A DNA stretch of 64,000 nt from Gyrodactylus bullatarudis (Eukaryota > Platyhelminthes > Monogenea > Gyrodactylidea > Gyrodactylidae): assembly GCA_012064415.1 (NCBI GenBank), contig SSNU01000182.1, positions 1-64,000 of the forward strand, read 5' to 3'. The position numbers were made by a program, and so were the translations under genes. Positions 9,520 to 21,329 of the stretch are shown piece after piece (the stretch's first letter is position 1; the number at the start of each line of letters is the position of its first letter). The notes beneath the pieces are model-generated. The model did no database searches, was not told the DNA's origin, and was given only the letters and a program-made list of their open reading frames with translations.

Positions 9520-10687
9520 GGCTAAACTATACTTTAGGGGCACCGGCTGTATATATATATATAGAAAGAAGTAAAACAGTAGAAAAACACAATAAAACTT
9601 AAGGAAAGCATAATTATCGCATAAATTTATCAAATACTCACTATTGAAGAATGTACAAGTTTAAATCCAAAATTTGTATATAATAGTTAGTATTTTTCAT
9701 AAAACCGGTCAATTTTAACAAAAACAAATGAAAATAAACCTATTTTGTTAATTTGATTCAAAAACCGCAAAGACTAAATTAATTATAACATCATGTCATC
9801 TATAAACGATATTACTCCTGATAATGTTGAAAGCCTGACCATAATCACTCTTGCTAGAGCTTATGAAGATAAAAAGGGAATTGTCCAAATGTGTCAATGA
9901 CTTAAACTCATTCCTCTAACTATTTCTCACGATGATTGTGATGGTGAAATGTATCTCGGAGAATACAGTTCATCTATCGATGGATATGTTTTTCGGTGCT
10001 CGACTTGCAAAAGAAGAAAATCAATCCAAGATGGTAATTCTAATTTATTTATTTTTAAGGAACATTCTTCGCAAGATCTCATCTTCCAATATGGAAAATC
10101 TTGGTGATTATTAGAGTTGTGTGTTACAAAGCTGACAACCTCAAGTTCATAACTTAGAAGAAAGCCACTTTGATGGAGATAATAAAAAGAAGAATTGTTC
10201 CTGGCTCCATCATTATCTCGGATGAGCACAAATCTTATAAGAAACTCAGTCAAGAGGGATACGACCACAAAACAGTGTGTCATGAATATGAGTTTGTGAA
10301 TAGAGAGGGATTCCATAACAACCGCATTGAGCCCATATGGGGAGCAGCCAAGAGAGACGTAGGAAATGTCCGTAATAAAAGGAAGAACTTATTAGATAGC
10401 TATTTGATGATGTATCTATTCCGAAGGAACAGTCCTGATAATATTTTTCAGGCTACCCTGCATGCAATCTCAGAAATTTATACTTTTCAATAAAAATATT
10501 CATTTTTCAATATTGATTTCTTTTCAAATCTTTGATTGACCTAAGGAAGTTAAGCATTTCGAAAAATTATAGAATAACTTACATTTTAGTTAATGTTGAT
10601 TTAGTTTATTAATTTTCATGTTTACTCATGAGTAGTGACGAAATTTTATTATATAAAATCATGGTGCCCCTAATGTAAAGTTTAGCC
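9520..10687 (+). mobile_element. Merlin-type DNA transposon with TIRs and 8-bp TSD
   Basis: Inverted ends GGCTAAAC...TTAGGGGCACC lie at 9520-9545 and 10663-10687. The direct repeat ATATTTTC flanks them at 9512-9519 and 10688-10695, an 8-bp target duplication as expected for Merlin elements. The element is 1168 bp and encloses an ISXO2/IS1595-like transposase. The precise ends and TSD make this one of the best-defined elements in the window. Confidence 0.9.
9793..10493 (+). pseudogene. Merlin (ISXO2-like) transposase, disrupted
   Basis: It starts at ATG 9793 (MSSINDITPDN). A zinc-ribbon-like VFRCSTCKRRK precedes a 26-nt intron (10034-10059, GTAATT...TTTAAG). After the intron the frame reads on as TFFARSHLPIWKILVIIRVV, the form expected for ISXO2 proteins. 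The catalytic C-terminal part at 10170-10493 has PGSIIISDEHKSY (a catalytic D), FVNREGFHNNRIEPIWGAAKR (the N and E region), and the stop. In-frame stops occur near 9897 and 10155. The segment that should hold the first catalytic aspartate between the two parts is missing, so the enzyme is dead. Confidence 0.8.
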
Positions 10688-10821
10688 ATATTTTCTTATA
10701 ATAATAATTAAAATGTATGAATAAGATTTCGTTTTTAAGATTCAATTTTAACCTTGATTGTATTGATAATTAATCTGTCATACCATTAATTATATATCAG
10801 AATATAATGTGTTACATATAA

Positions 10822-12066
10822 AGTGGTCGAATTAATATGTGGGCCACTTCAAATATTCTAAATTCTCGATTTATTTTGAACAATATTATTTTCAAATTAA
10901 CACTGTTAGATTGAAAATTTATATATTTCCATATAAAGGTAAAAATAATATTTTTCATTGAAAATCAAAACGAAAAAATATGTGGTTCACTTTTTATTTC
11001 TGCTATATTGATCATTATTTGCTCAAAACAACTAAGGTTAGGTGATATTTTTAATTTATATGCATTATTTTAGAGTTATCCATAAGTAAAATTTACANNN
11101 NNNNNNNNNNNNNNNNNNNNNNNNNNNNNNNNNNNNNNNNNNNNNNNNNNNNNNNNNNNNNNNNNNNNNNNNNNNNNNNNNNNNNNNNNNNNNNNNNNNN
11201 NNNNNNNNNNNNNNNNNNNNNNNNNNNNNNNNNNNNNNNNNNNNNNNNNNNNNNNNNNNNNNNNNNNNNNNNNNNNNNNNNNNNNNNNNNNNNNNNNNNN
11301 NNNNNNNNNNNNNNNNNNNNNNNNNNNNNNNNNNNNNNNNNNNNNNNNNNNNNNNNNNNNNNNNNNNNNNNNNNNNNNNNNNNNNNNNNNNNNNNNNNNN
11401 NNNNNNNNNNNNNNNNNNNNNNNNNNNNNNNNNNNNNNNNNNNNNNNNNNNNNNNNNNNNNNNNNNNNNNNNNNNNNNNNNNNNNNNNNNNNNNNNNNNN
11501 NNNNNNNNNNNNNNNNNNNNNNNNNNNNNNNNNNNNNNNNNNNNNNNNNNNNNNNNNNNNNNNNNNNNNNNNNNNNNNNNNNNNNNNNNNNNNNNNNNNN
11601 NNNNNNNNNNNNNNNNNNNNNNNNNNNNNNNNNNNNNNNNNNNNNNNNNNNNNNNNNNNNNNNNNNNNNNNNNNNNNNNNNNNNNNNNNNNNNNNNNNNN
11701 NNNNNNNNNNNNNNNNNNNNNNNNNNNNNNNNNNNNNNNNNNNNNNNNNNNNNNNNNNNNNNNNNNNNNNNNNNNNNNNNNNNNNNNNNNNNNNNNNNNN
11801 NNNNNNNNNNNNNNNNNNNNNNNNNNNNNNNNNNNNNNNNNNNNNNNAATAAAAAGTGAACCACATATTTTTTCGTTTTGATTTTCAATGAAAAATAGTA
11901 TTTTTACCTTTATAGGGAAATATACGATGATAGAAAAATTCATTCAATTATTATTTGATAGAAAATTTTCTTGTGCATCCAACAGTGTTAATTTGAAAAT
12001 AATATTGTTTAAAATAAATCGAGAATTTAGAATATTTGAAGTGGCCCACATATTAATTTGACCACT
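10822..12066. mobile_element. Long-TIR DNA element spanning an assembly gap
   Basis: The ends AGTGGTCRAATTAATATG are inverted at 10822 and 12066. Similarity continues inward for about 190-215 bp on each side, through TCGATTTATTTT and TTCATTGAAAATC. The interior, 750 bp of N, could hold a transposase or nothing. The frames reported through the N run are artefacts. Confidence 0.8.
11098..11847. other. Assembly gap (750 N)
   Basis: A run of exactly 750 undetermined bases, so its size may be an estimate. It lies between the inverted arms of the element at 10822-12066. Long inverted arms commonly break assemblies. Confidence 0.99.
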
Positions 12067-12970
12067 ATACAATTACACTACATTAATACTCCATTTTCTA
12101 TGTGAAATAAAATGAAATGAAAAATTTATTGAACAACACATATGTTCTGCTTTACAACTTTCATTTTCACATAGAAAAGTTGATAGAAATTAATCTTCTC
12201 ACAAAATATGTATAAAAATTTAATATTTATAACTCTATGTTTTTATATCTGAATAATAAAATGAATGCATCTTGTAAATAAATGTTTTTTTCTTTCTTTC
12301 GTTGATAAAGAGTTTACATATATGATAACTAATACCAAAGCATTTGTAATTTACGGTCAGGCATTATACCTTATGAAGATAAATAGTATTTTGTAACAAA
12401 CTGTTCATTACTTTATAATATAATTATATATATATATATAATATATATATATAATTATAATAAGATAGAAAGAATTATTATTCATCTATCACTTTTTTCC
12501 TTGGTCTTTCTTTTTCATGTCTAGCATAATACCCCTTATTTCTACTAACCACTTTGTTTTCTTATAGATTTGAATCTAAGAAGTATTTTGTTTACATTTT
12601 TAATATCTGTGATTATATGAGTCAAGTATCGTCCTACCTACTTTTTCATATTCACTTTGTTTTTGAATCATTATTATCAGCGTATTCATGACATGTACTT
12701 CAGTTAAAATGTTCTTCGTCAAACTATTCTACGCTTCAATGAATTTCACACCTGACTTTTCAAAAAATCTTAACTAATATGTTGCTTAATAAACAATACA
12801 TATCATGCATTGACCTACATTGTTGATCAAACATGCTATGCCCTCAGCATTCAGTGGACTGCGAACTTTATCAAAGGGTTTTGATATTTCTAAAATCTGA
12901 TAGGATGTTCTACGGGGGCAAAATGTATTTAGTTCTATAAAAATAATTTCCATTAAATTAATCTGTAGTA
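12067..12970. repeat. Repeat tail and AT-microsatellite; no gene
   Basis: Positions 12105-12180 (AAATGAAATGAAAAATTTAT, then TTCTGCTTTACA and TTCATTTTCACAT) match 21236-21310 and, inverted, 25594-25668. A near-perfect TA-rich palindrome lies at 12418-12460. No coding sequence is evident. Confidence 0.6.
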
Positions 12971-12976
12971 TTCGAA

Positions 12977-14651
12977 ATGGATTATATTGAAATGCAAACT
13001 AAGTTCAATGAGCAGGTTGCCAATCTTCATCGTAGTGATAACTCGAGACGTTATGGGGAAGATCAATACGCTGATTTAGTTAAAAGAGTTAAAGAATCAA
13101 AGTTGCCTGAGAAGAAGAACAAAAATCTATACAGACTGTCCTGACACTGTGATGTCCGAATTGTAGATGATGTTGAAAGAGTATATCGTCGATCTGAAAA
13201 ATACCCTGATGGCCTAATGTATCTGATGGAAGGGGAAATATTTTCTGTTATACACGAACTTCACACGAGTTTGGGTCATTACAAGCGAGATGCGTTGAAA
13301 GCTCAAATCAACAGAAAATATTTTAATATAACTTACGACCACATAATAATCAGACTTTGTCTCTCATGTAATAAAGAATCCAAAATTGCGAAAAAAGGGA
13401 TAGTATCAAACCCAATAATATCAACAGGTTTTAATCAGCGTTGCCAAATGGATTTGATAGATTACCAATCAAAGCCAGATAGAGACTACAAGTTCATTTT
13501 AAATGTTCAAGATCGCTTTACTAAAAGAGTCTCACTTCGAGCTCTCAAATCAAAAACTGCCGATGAAGTTTTACGCAATTTGGTTGAGATATTTTTTCGA
13601 TTTGGAGCTCCTCAAATTTTGCAATCAGACAACGGTAGAGAATTTAAACACCAACTTATAAGAGAAACGTTTCTCAAACTTTGGTCAGATATGCAGTTTG
13701 CTTATTCAAAACCTAGAAAAAGCCAGAGTTAGGGATCAGCAGAAAGGGCAAATTATGAGGTTGAAAAAATTCTTCGAAATGTTACGGAGGATCAAAACTC
13801 TTCGGCTTGGGCTTCCCTCTTACCGTTTGTTGAAAATATCAATAATTCTGTTAATCATTCGAAAATTGGAATGGCACTGTACAAGGCAGTTTTTTGTCAA
13901 GATATAAACGTTCCTCTACTTTTGCAAAAGAGTAATATCATAATAAAGATAATTTATATTGCAGATTGATCTCTCAGATGTTATCCAGTGAAGAGATACG
14001 AGAAAGTGAAGATGATAACATAAATTTTCGAATAATAGGTATGTTTAATTATTTTAATTTTCAGATTTAAATTCAAATCCAAACGAAACAATTCCAGAGC
14101 CATACTCTAATTTAGAACAGGTTAGCGGTTCTCGTTCTGAAGATAATGAGTTTAATTTTCCACTTTCTGATACGGATTGTGCCCAATTAAGAAACGAAGT
14201 TTCATCTCAATGTCAGACAGGTATCATGAAGAATGCAAACCGAATGATGAGAAAGACAAATAAAGAATATCCTATTGGTGATAATGTTGCAATAAAAGTC
14301 CCTGAATTCGATAGAAGCAAGCTGGATCATACTTGTGTAATCGGCGTTATATTAGAAAGGAATGAAGATAATTTTTATCGTATAGGAACTAAGCATCGAG
14401 AGATTAATGGCTGGTACTCTACGAACGAGTTCAATGTTCTTCATGAACGATTTATTAAAAGTGAAGATGTTCCCAAGGAAAAATATTCTCTAAGATCAAT
14501 TTCAAGTATGGATTCCAAGTTCGACGGCCAAGGATTCGTAAAATGTGATTGCAGACAAAATTGCAAGACGAGTAGATGCAAATGTCGTCGCAATGGATTA
14601 ATATGCAATTCAAAATGTCACGGTAGCAGTAGCTGCTACAATAAAGTTTGA
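12977..14651 (+). pseudogene. KRBA2/Ginger-like integrase with C-terminal Cys-rich domain
   Basis: It starts MDYIEMQTKFNEQ at 12977 and has an in-frame TGA about 13141. It continues at 13217-13732 with an HTSLGHYKRDAL zinc-binding-type region, then CLSCNKES, and the rve integrase core: QMDLIDYQ (catalytic D), FTKRVSLRAL, ILQSDNGREF (second D). A frameshift near 13715 precedes KARVRDQQKG (about 13720), where the catalytic E lies in the shifted frame (SAERANYEV). A 26-nt intron fits at 14039-14064. Exon 14226-14651 encodes the linker and a Cys-rich tail (CDCRQNCKTSRCKCRRNGLIC) found in KRAB-A-domain-2-like integrases. The stop and the frameshift make it a pseudogene. No TIRs were located. Confidence 0.8.
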
Positions 14652-14731
14652 ATAAAAATATTTTAAATCTTAAGTCAAATATTTTTATCTCATTATTACA
14701 ATAGCTTTATTATTTTATTCATTTATTATTC

Positions 14732-14850
14732 AGTTTCAAAATTCCCAGGTTAGTTTCGAAACTCCAGAGTTTCAGAATTCCCGAAATCGGGGAATTTGGA
14801 AACTGGTTTCAGAATTCACGAAATTTTCCGTGAGTTTCAAAATTCACGGT
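14732..14850 (+). repeat. Cluster of imperfect GTTTCARAATTC repeats
   Basis: Five to six spaced variants of TTTCRRAATTCMCG occur in about 120 bp, some forming short dyads (for example CCCGAAATCGGGG). This patch is GC-richer than its surroundings and sits just 3' of the integrase gene. Confidence 0.6.
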
Positions 14851-14929
14851 AACATATACAAATTTAATAATAATAACGTATTTTCTTTTTTTAGTTTATA
14901 AATCTGATTTTAATTTCTTGAGAGAACTC

Positions 14930-16640
14930 TTCCAAGTTTTTTCTCTTCAAAGAGTTAGGTAGTTTATCAAAGTGTTTTTTACATCGATAATATATAGCTA
15001 GATTTTTTACATGTCCTTCAATTCTGTAGCGTTCTCTGAGTCTAGAGATTCTCTGGGGCCTCAGGGATTTTCTAATAAGTATGAGACTTTTTATATCTCT
15101 TCGAATTTTGATAAACTCTGAGGGTTGACCTGGTTGTTTTCTGTACTGAGCAGATAGTTTGTTTCGAAAGGTTCTGGTGACTCTTTAAAACTTCTTGGAC
15201 CATTCAATTTTTTTCTGGGTTCCAACATCCAGAGCAGAACTCGACAACAGTTCGGGCCACCATTTTGTATAAGAATACCTTCATAAAGTTATTTTTGATA
15301 CATTTGTGTATTTGTATACATCTGCTGACAAAAGACTTATAGATTTCCTTATAATGTTCTGTAAAATCAAGAAAATTATTATATTTAACTCCTAAATCAC
15401 GAACCGTGAATTTGGGGTTTATTATTTTATCATTAATACATATATTATTGTTGATAGGAATTGTTGTGAAAGAAGTCATGTAGAATGTTTTACTTTCATT
15501 TATGCTATGCCCCAGAGTTAACAGATCATTAGTAAGGGATTTTAATGATGAGTTTATAAAATTTATATCGATAAAATCATCAAAACTGAAAACAATTTTC
15601 ATATCGTCAGCATATTTAAAAATCTTAGCTCCGTCAACATTGATTTTTGAGAATACAATATTGAACAGTAGAGGTCCAACTCTAGAGCCTTGTGGAACTC
15701 CAGAAGTTATTTGTTTGTGAGTTGAATCATTGTTTTCATGAGAAACGAATTGCCTACGTTTAGTAAGGTATTGTATTAAGAAGATATGAGCATATGCCAT
15801 ATTCATGACAGATTTCAATGATTTTATGAATATAAGTCTTTTCGAAAGCTTTAGATAAATCAATGTAGATGATGGATTTCTTTTCCTCGACAAAAACCAT
15901 GCTGATTTGGATCAATTTTATTTAAATTAATTATGTTGAGAATCTTGACAAATAGAATTGAGTCAATAATCTTCATAAGAGTATTTTGTTATGTTATTGG
16001 TCTAAATTAATTACTATTAGGCTTAGGTATGGGAATAACTTTTGCTAGTAGTATATAGTCAGGAATGGTGTAGGAAAAAGTTTTGAAAAAGTTTATAAAT
16101 ATTATGAATAAAAATTGCATGACTACCTATAAGTATATTCATGCTAATTTTGTAATAATCTTTAGTGTTTTTCTTTCTTGACTCCTTCAGTAATTTATTA
16201 AATTCAGCAAAACTCATAAATTTTGTATTATGATAGTGAAGGCAAGATTCATTACGAATTAGAAGTTCAAGATTAAGGGGATATAGTTGGTTAAACACAG
16301 GCATGAAAGTTTGTTGTAAAAATTCAGATGTATTTTTATCTTTCTTTTTTATTGATGCATCATTACTTTTTTTGTTTGAAAAATTGAAATATTTATTTAG
16401 ATAAATATTTAGATAAGCATTTTTGAGTTTATTTTTTAATATAACGTTGGTTCTATAGACTAGTTGATCGAAATTCTTTTTCTCTTTAGTTGTTGTAGCT
16501 AGCGAGTAGATGTAAGAATAATGTTGTAGAAAGTTATCGGCAGTTAAGAGGTTATCATTTACATTTGTTACGGACTTTAATAGTATTAAAATCAGTGAAT
16601 TCAAAATATCACTATATCTTTATAGTAAAAGTAATTTTCT
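14930..16640 (-). pseudogene. CR1/Jockey-like LINE, partial ORF2 (reverse transcriptase)
   Basis: In minus orientation, 16604-16059 encodes the linker before the RT (NLLTADNFLQHYSYIYSLA, DFLQQTFMPVF-like). Then come a frame-shifted finger region and palm motif A (SIIYIDLSKAFEK, about 15880-15840). ORF 15893-15204 contains SGVPQGSRVGPLLFN (motif B) and KYADDMKIVFSFDD (catalytic YADD). It ends with the thumb (VRDLGVKYNNFLDFTEHYKE) and CWNPE. At least two frameshifts and stops separate the blocks. A similar endonuclease occurs at 23000-23270. The LINE is 5' truncated, which is usual for such elements. Confidence 0.85.
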
Positions 16641-16886
16641 AGCAGTTTTTTCAGATTTTTTTCACAAGATGACATGCATAAGGTATATATTATGAACTTA
16701 AGTGGATTTTCTGGCGTGTTTCAAAAACTACGTAAATTACTAATTCGTTACAAGAGTAAAGGTTAAAAAATAAGGCTGAAATAAATTCTAATTATTGTTC
16801 GACATAAGTTGCCTGATTTCCTCGAAAATATTTTAAGGTTGCTGACTGAAAGCCATGCTAGGATTAAGAACGAACGAAATTTATTC
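16640..16886. other. No gene seen
   Basis: AT-rich sequence between the LINE and the PLE ribozyme repeat. Nothing recognised. Confidence 0.4.
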
Positions 16887-16925
16887 GGTGAATAAAGCTT
16901 TACTTTTGTCGGTTCTCTTCAGACC
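16887..16925 (-). ncRNA. Hammerhead ribozyme remnant at PLE (family 2) 3' end
   Basis: On the minus strand: GGU, CUGAAGA (16922-16916), GAACCGAC, then AAAA where GAAA is expected, a UAAAGCUUUA stem III, and UUC before ACC, which pairs with GGU. The loss of the core G suggests inactivity. The layout matches 28716-28758 almost base for base, which supports common descent. Confidence 0.6.
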
Positions 16926-16989
16926 AAACACCGACTTGTTATGTTTATATATATGAAAATTTAGAGAACATTATAAAATCAGTCCAATA

Positions 16990-19250
16990 GCATTTATTCA
17001 TCCGTTCGCGACCAATTAGAGGAGAGGAATGTTTAAGCTCTCGGGGCTGTGAGGAATTCATCTGATGTCCGAGTGCCGGGTGGTGCTCTTTTCCTCTGTT
17101 TCCGTCTTCTTTTTTGATGCTTGGGAGAAACCGACAAATTCCTTTTCCGGGATGTGGAGGGGGCTTGCAATTCTGGTTGGGAGTAAAATCTCTTACGTTC
17201 ATCATTTTTCTCGGGGGTTGTGTGGTTGTCAAGGGGATTGGAACTGTTAGAGATTGCTTCGATGGGGGTTTCACAACTAGAAGGAGAGTCGTTATCAACT
17301 AATGTTGAGGTTTGTGTTATGTTCAATCTAGTTTCTGGGCCATCGTTTTCAGGTTCTCTTATGGGGTATTTTTGGGTTGAAGTGAAAATTGGCTCGTTTT
17401 CGGCAGGTGAATTATCAACTGATGTTGAGATTGGAAGTTTATTGACCGAACTCGAGTCCAAGTTTCTTTCTTGGTTGGGAGGGTTGGCATTGTCTTTCTT
17501 GGTCATCTTTGAGACTTTCTTTATCATCTTGGACGCCTTGTGGAACTCGACGCCGGTGAAGCCCAACTTCCTGCCCAGTATTTTCTGTGCACAGAGAGAA
17601 GGTAGCTCTTCATTCACTAATTTTGCCTCTGCAATTTCTAAGATCATCTGTGTGCGGAATTTGTTTAGCTTAGGGTCCGCGGTGTATCTTATCTTGGAGT
17701 TTTCAATTCCTGCAGAGTGATTAGTTTGCCGGATATTTTTCTTGGATAGATGAGCAATCGTTAATAGGATTGAGATGCTCCTTGATCCTTGCTAAAATCG
17801 GTCTTATTGTCATGTCAATATAGGTTTGCCCGGAACATTTGAACTCATAAACCACACCTTTTCTGTTGAGCCATCTTACCGGAACCTTGTTGCGGTCATT
17901 GAGCAATTTGGTTGTTTTCGGCAGCAGACGTACTTTGTATCCTGGGAAGGTTTCTGTCGTTAGCTTGGAGAGTTTATTCTTCAGGATAGAGTTGGGAAAA
18001 TCTCCTTTGAACGGTAGTTGTAGCAGCAGGTGTTTGGGGTTAGTTTCTTCTGCTATTTTGTCTTTCTCTTTGATCCGGGCGTGTCTCCGGATGAACTCTT
18101 TTGGGTAACCACATGATTCGAATTTTTTTAAGACCTTTTTTCGTTCATCTTCCTGAAGGTTTGTTGAGACTATACGGTTAATGTTCAGGAATTCACTTCT
18201 CACTTTACCTCTTTTTGTTTCAATTGGATTGAAGCTCGTATAGGACATGTATTGCGTGGGAATACCGGGTTTACTGTAGATACTCGATGTGAAGTTTTCA
18301 GTGCTAGAACATTTTTCGATTGAGGCTTCAGGGAAGTTTAGAGTGTTATTGATTTCTCTCTCCATGGTGAAGTTCAGTCTTGGGGGCATTTGGTTCAATT
18401 CAGCTAATATTTCATCTGGTTGCTGGTCATCGTTCAGTAGGAGGAATGTGTCATCTACGTAGCGTAGATATAGGTGGGCTCTATCGATGATACTTGAAAT
18501 TTTGGTAGATTCAATGGAGGCCAGAAATATATCAGCCAGTTCCCATCGCGACACCATCTTTCTGCCGGAAGTAGGAGCCATCAAATTTGAAATCAACGTT
18601 TTGGACCGTCATGAAGATGAGCGAGCAAACCTCATTTGCGGACATTGGGATGGTTGTTGAGTCATCACATTTGATCAATTCAGGGTGTTCTGTTAGTTTC
18701 CACCGTATGAAATCTACCGTTTCTTTGAGGGGGACATTTGTGAATACGGATGAAACGTCGAAGGAGACCATTAGGCCGGTGAACGGGTTCTTATTTCTAA
18801 GTCTGTAAAGAAAATCATATACGTTAATGACTGAATATGGGCATAAATGATCTCTCAATGGTTTCAAGATATCAGCCAGTCATTGAACTAAGCCGTGCTG
18901 AGGATAGGCCGAAACCTCAAATCTTCAGTACCCTTGTGGATTTTTGGAAGGAGGTATAGCCGACATATTCCAGCGCCATTGGGACGTATATTGCTGGAAG
19001 TCTTCTGGGACATTATTTTCTTCGCAACTAAGTTATCAATTTTTCTTTTTACCGAGGCCAGGAATTTGGTGGATCTTTTTTCAGCTTCTGTGCTGTCGAG
19101 TTGTCTGAACATCCTGACGTCACTGATTAGCATTCTTCCGTTTCGGTAATATTCTTCAGAATTAAGTATAGCGATTCCCGAACCTTTGTCTAAGTCTGAA
19201 ATGAGTACACTAGGGTTGTTTCGAAGTGAAGCTAAGGCTATTCAATTCTA
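16990..19250 (-). pseudogene. Penelope-like element, family 2, 5'-truncated and frameshifted
   Basis: Reading 19250 downward, the blocks are: finger region (GSGIAILNSEEYYRNGRMLI, about 19200); IRPNGAGICRLYLLPKIHK (19133-18888); MVSFDVSSVFTNVP (motif A) and FRQKDGVAMG in 18867-18532; YLRYVDDTFLLL (catalytic YVDD) and the thumb in 18596-17721; then the GIY-YIG domain (GVVYEFKC, GQTYIDMTIR with D for the usual G). A frameshift near 17700 leads into 17647-17033, which carries the rest of the endonuclease (AEAKLVNEELPSLCAQK), an S/T/N-rich stretch and a very basic tail (KHQKRRRKQRKR). There are at least three frame breaks. The tail is much longer than in the family-1 copy at 50868. Confidence 0.85.
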
Positions 19251-19675
19251 ATTAATTAAATCGATTTTTACTCTGATTCTCTGCCTATATAGTTATAACC
19301 GTCAGTGTATGTGTTATCATGAATATGGGAAATCCGTGATTGGACAGAAATCCCTAAGGAAAATAGGAAATCGTTTATTTTCTCAGAAAATTAGGAAATA
19401 TTTCATTGAGACCTTACCGTGAAAATTGAAGATCAGTGAATAGACGATATCCCTACGGTGGAATATAGGATTGAAAATTTATCCATGGTCTCAAATTTTA
19501 TCGCTGAATCTATTGATACCAATATTTAGTGCATCTAACAGCAGTCTTAGCTCGTTTTGCTGAAGCCACTACTTGGTATTATATTCTCAAAATTTGAATT
19601 AATCAGAAATATAAGTTGAGATTATCAATAACATCTATAGAGAAATTTCATGAACAAATTATATATGGGGTTGCA

Positions 19676-20522
19676 AAAACGATATGTAAACTTATCTTAT
19701 CGAAATTTGCCGATTTAATTTTAAAGATGAATGCATGGTTCGAAAGATGATTAATTTTTTAATCAATTTAATTATGAATGAACCTTTGTACGGTTATTCT
19801 TACAAGCAAAATACTATTTTTCATTGGTATTGTAAACGAAGAAACATTACATTCACTCTTTATTAGCCCTAGAATTCACTTTTTTTCAACAAACTCCCAT
19901 TATGATACTATTGATAACTAAACCCATTAGGCCGATCCAAAATTATTACCTTAATAGGTTTGATTTCATTTGACGACAGTTCGTTCCCAGCTAGATCACT
20001 GAACTTTTGATTTTACAAACTTCAAAATTTGTCAATTTCACTTTTCTTCCAGACTATGCGAAGTTTTTTTGTATGATTCTTTATTAAATATATTGCTAAT
20101 AGTTGAAGGGGCGCAATCGAATCTTCAAGCGATCACTCGGTCTGAGATTCTCTCTTTTTTTAAATAATTATATATCATCAATTTGCACATTTTTGAAGAG
20201 ACATTCATGGTGATACATATCTGGAGTTCAAATAATTTTTTAATAGTAGATAATCTAAAGCGAAGAATTAAAAATTGAAACTTACTTCAAAATGTAAGGG
20301 AAAAACTTATCCGAAAATTAACTGTTTAAAAGTGGATAAAATGTTTCTGTTTTCAACATCAATGAAAAATAGTATTTTGCTTGTAAGAATAACCGTACAA
20401 AAGTTCATTCATAATTAAATTGATAAAAAATATAATCATCTTTCGAACCATGCATTAATCAAAAATTCATCTTAAAAATTAACTCGGCAAATTTCGATAA
20501 GATAAGTTTACATATCGTTTTT
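19676..20522. mobile_element. Non-autonomous element with ~160-bp TIRs
   Basis: Arms at 19676-19826 and 20360-20522 are inverted copies, beginning AAAACGATATGTAAAC and ending at TTTTTCATTG. No transposase lies between them. The inner TIR motif AATACTATTTTTCATTG is shared with the element at 10822-12066, which hints at related families. Confidence 0.75.
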
Positions 20523-21235
20523 ATAACTTCTATACATTGTAAGATCTTTAAGAAAGATTTGTTCTGATTTTACGAAGAATAACGCAATTTTCATGGTGAA
20601 AGTTACACTTTAATTTCAACATAAGTCATTTTTTACCTCTTGAAACAATATACTTTTAATCAGTACTGAGTGTTTCTAGAAACTCCTCTTTTGAGAAAAA
20701 TTAGGCAATTATCTTTTTAATCATGGAAAAAATTCAATCATATTTTCTGAGACGTAACTATGAAGGTGGAATTAACTATAGTCTGAAAATCCCTGCTTCA
20801 ATTTTATTCATTGATTGTGAACTCGAATATTATCGTTGAAATTGGGGCATGAAGGTATAAGTATAAATATGATTTACTATAAATATTTACTATATATTTA
20901 TTCATATATGTTAAATTATATTCTTAAAATTAGTTTTTTTATAAGTATCCTAGTATAATCTTAAAACCAGTACAAATTAGTAAATCCATAAAATAATTCA
21001 AATTTTAAGGATACCCTTATCCCGTACTGGGCTTGTTTAGTTTGTCTTATTCAAAATTTTCAAGCTGGAGACCCTAATCACTATCCGAAAAAAAGAAATG
21101 AAAGCTAGATCATTATTTCCAATTAATAAATTTCATTTATTTGAATAAGAAAGGGAATGATGGCACTTAGAATTAAATAACAAAACTTTCTTTTTTACAA
21201 TTAGACAAATTAAATTGACAAGACTTAGTGCAATT
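20523..21235. other. No gene seen
   Basis: AT-rich intergenic DNA. No repeat or coding frame was identified, and neither was anything in 19250-19675. Confidence 0.45.
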
Positions 21236-21329
21236 TGAAATGAAATGAAATTTATTGGAAAATTCATAAGTTCTGCTTTACATTCATCATTTTCATATAA
21301 AAATATTTTAAGAATGAAAGGATGCCAAA

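Noticed and set aside
11065..11943. Long minus-strand open frames of 257-292 codons
   Set aside because: They run through 750 N and are open only because N cannot encode a stop.
12418..12460. Replication origin or regulatory palindrome
   Set aside because: A simple TA microsatellite is self-complementary by nature; nothing else supports a function.
17065..17720. Plus-strand frames of 61-166 codons
   Set aside because: Antisense shadows of the PLE C-terminal tail on the minus strand.
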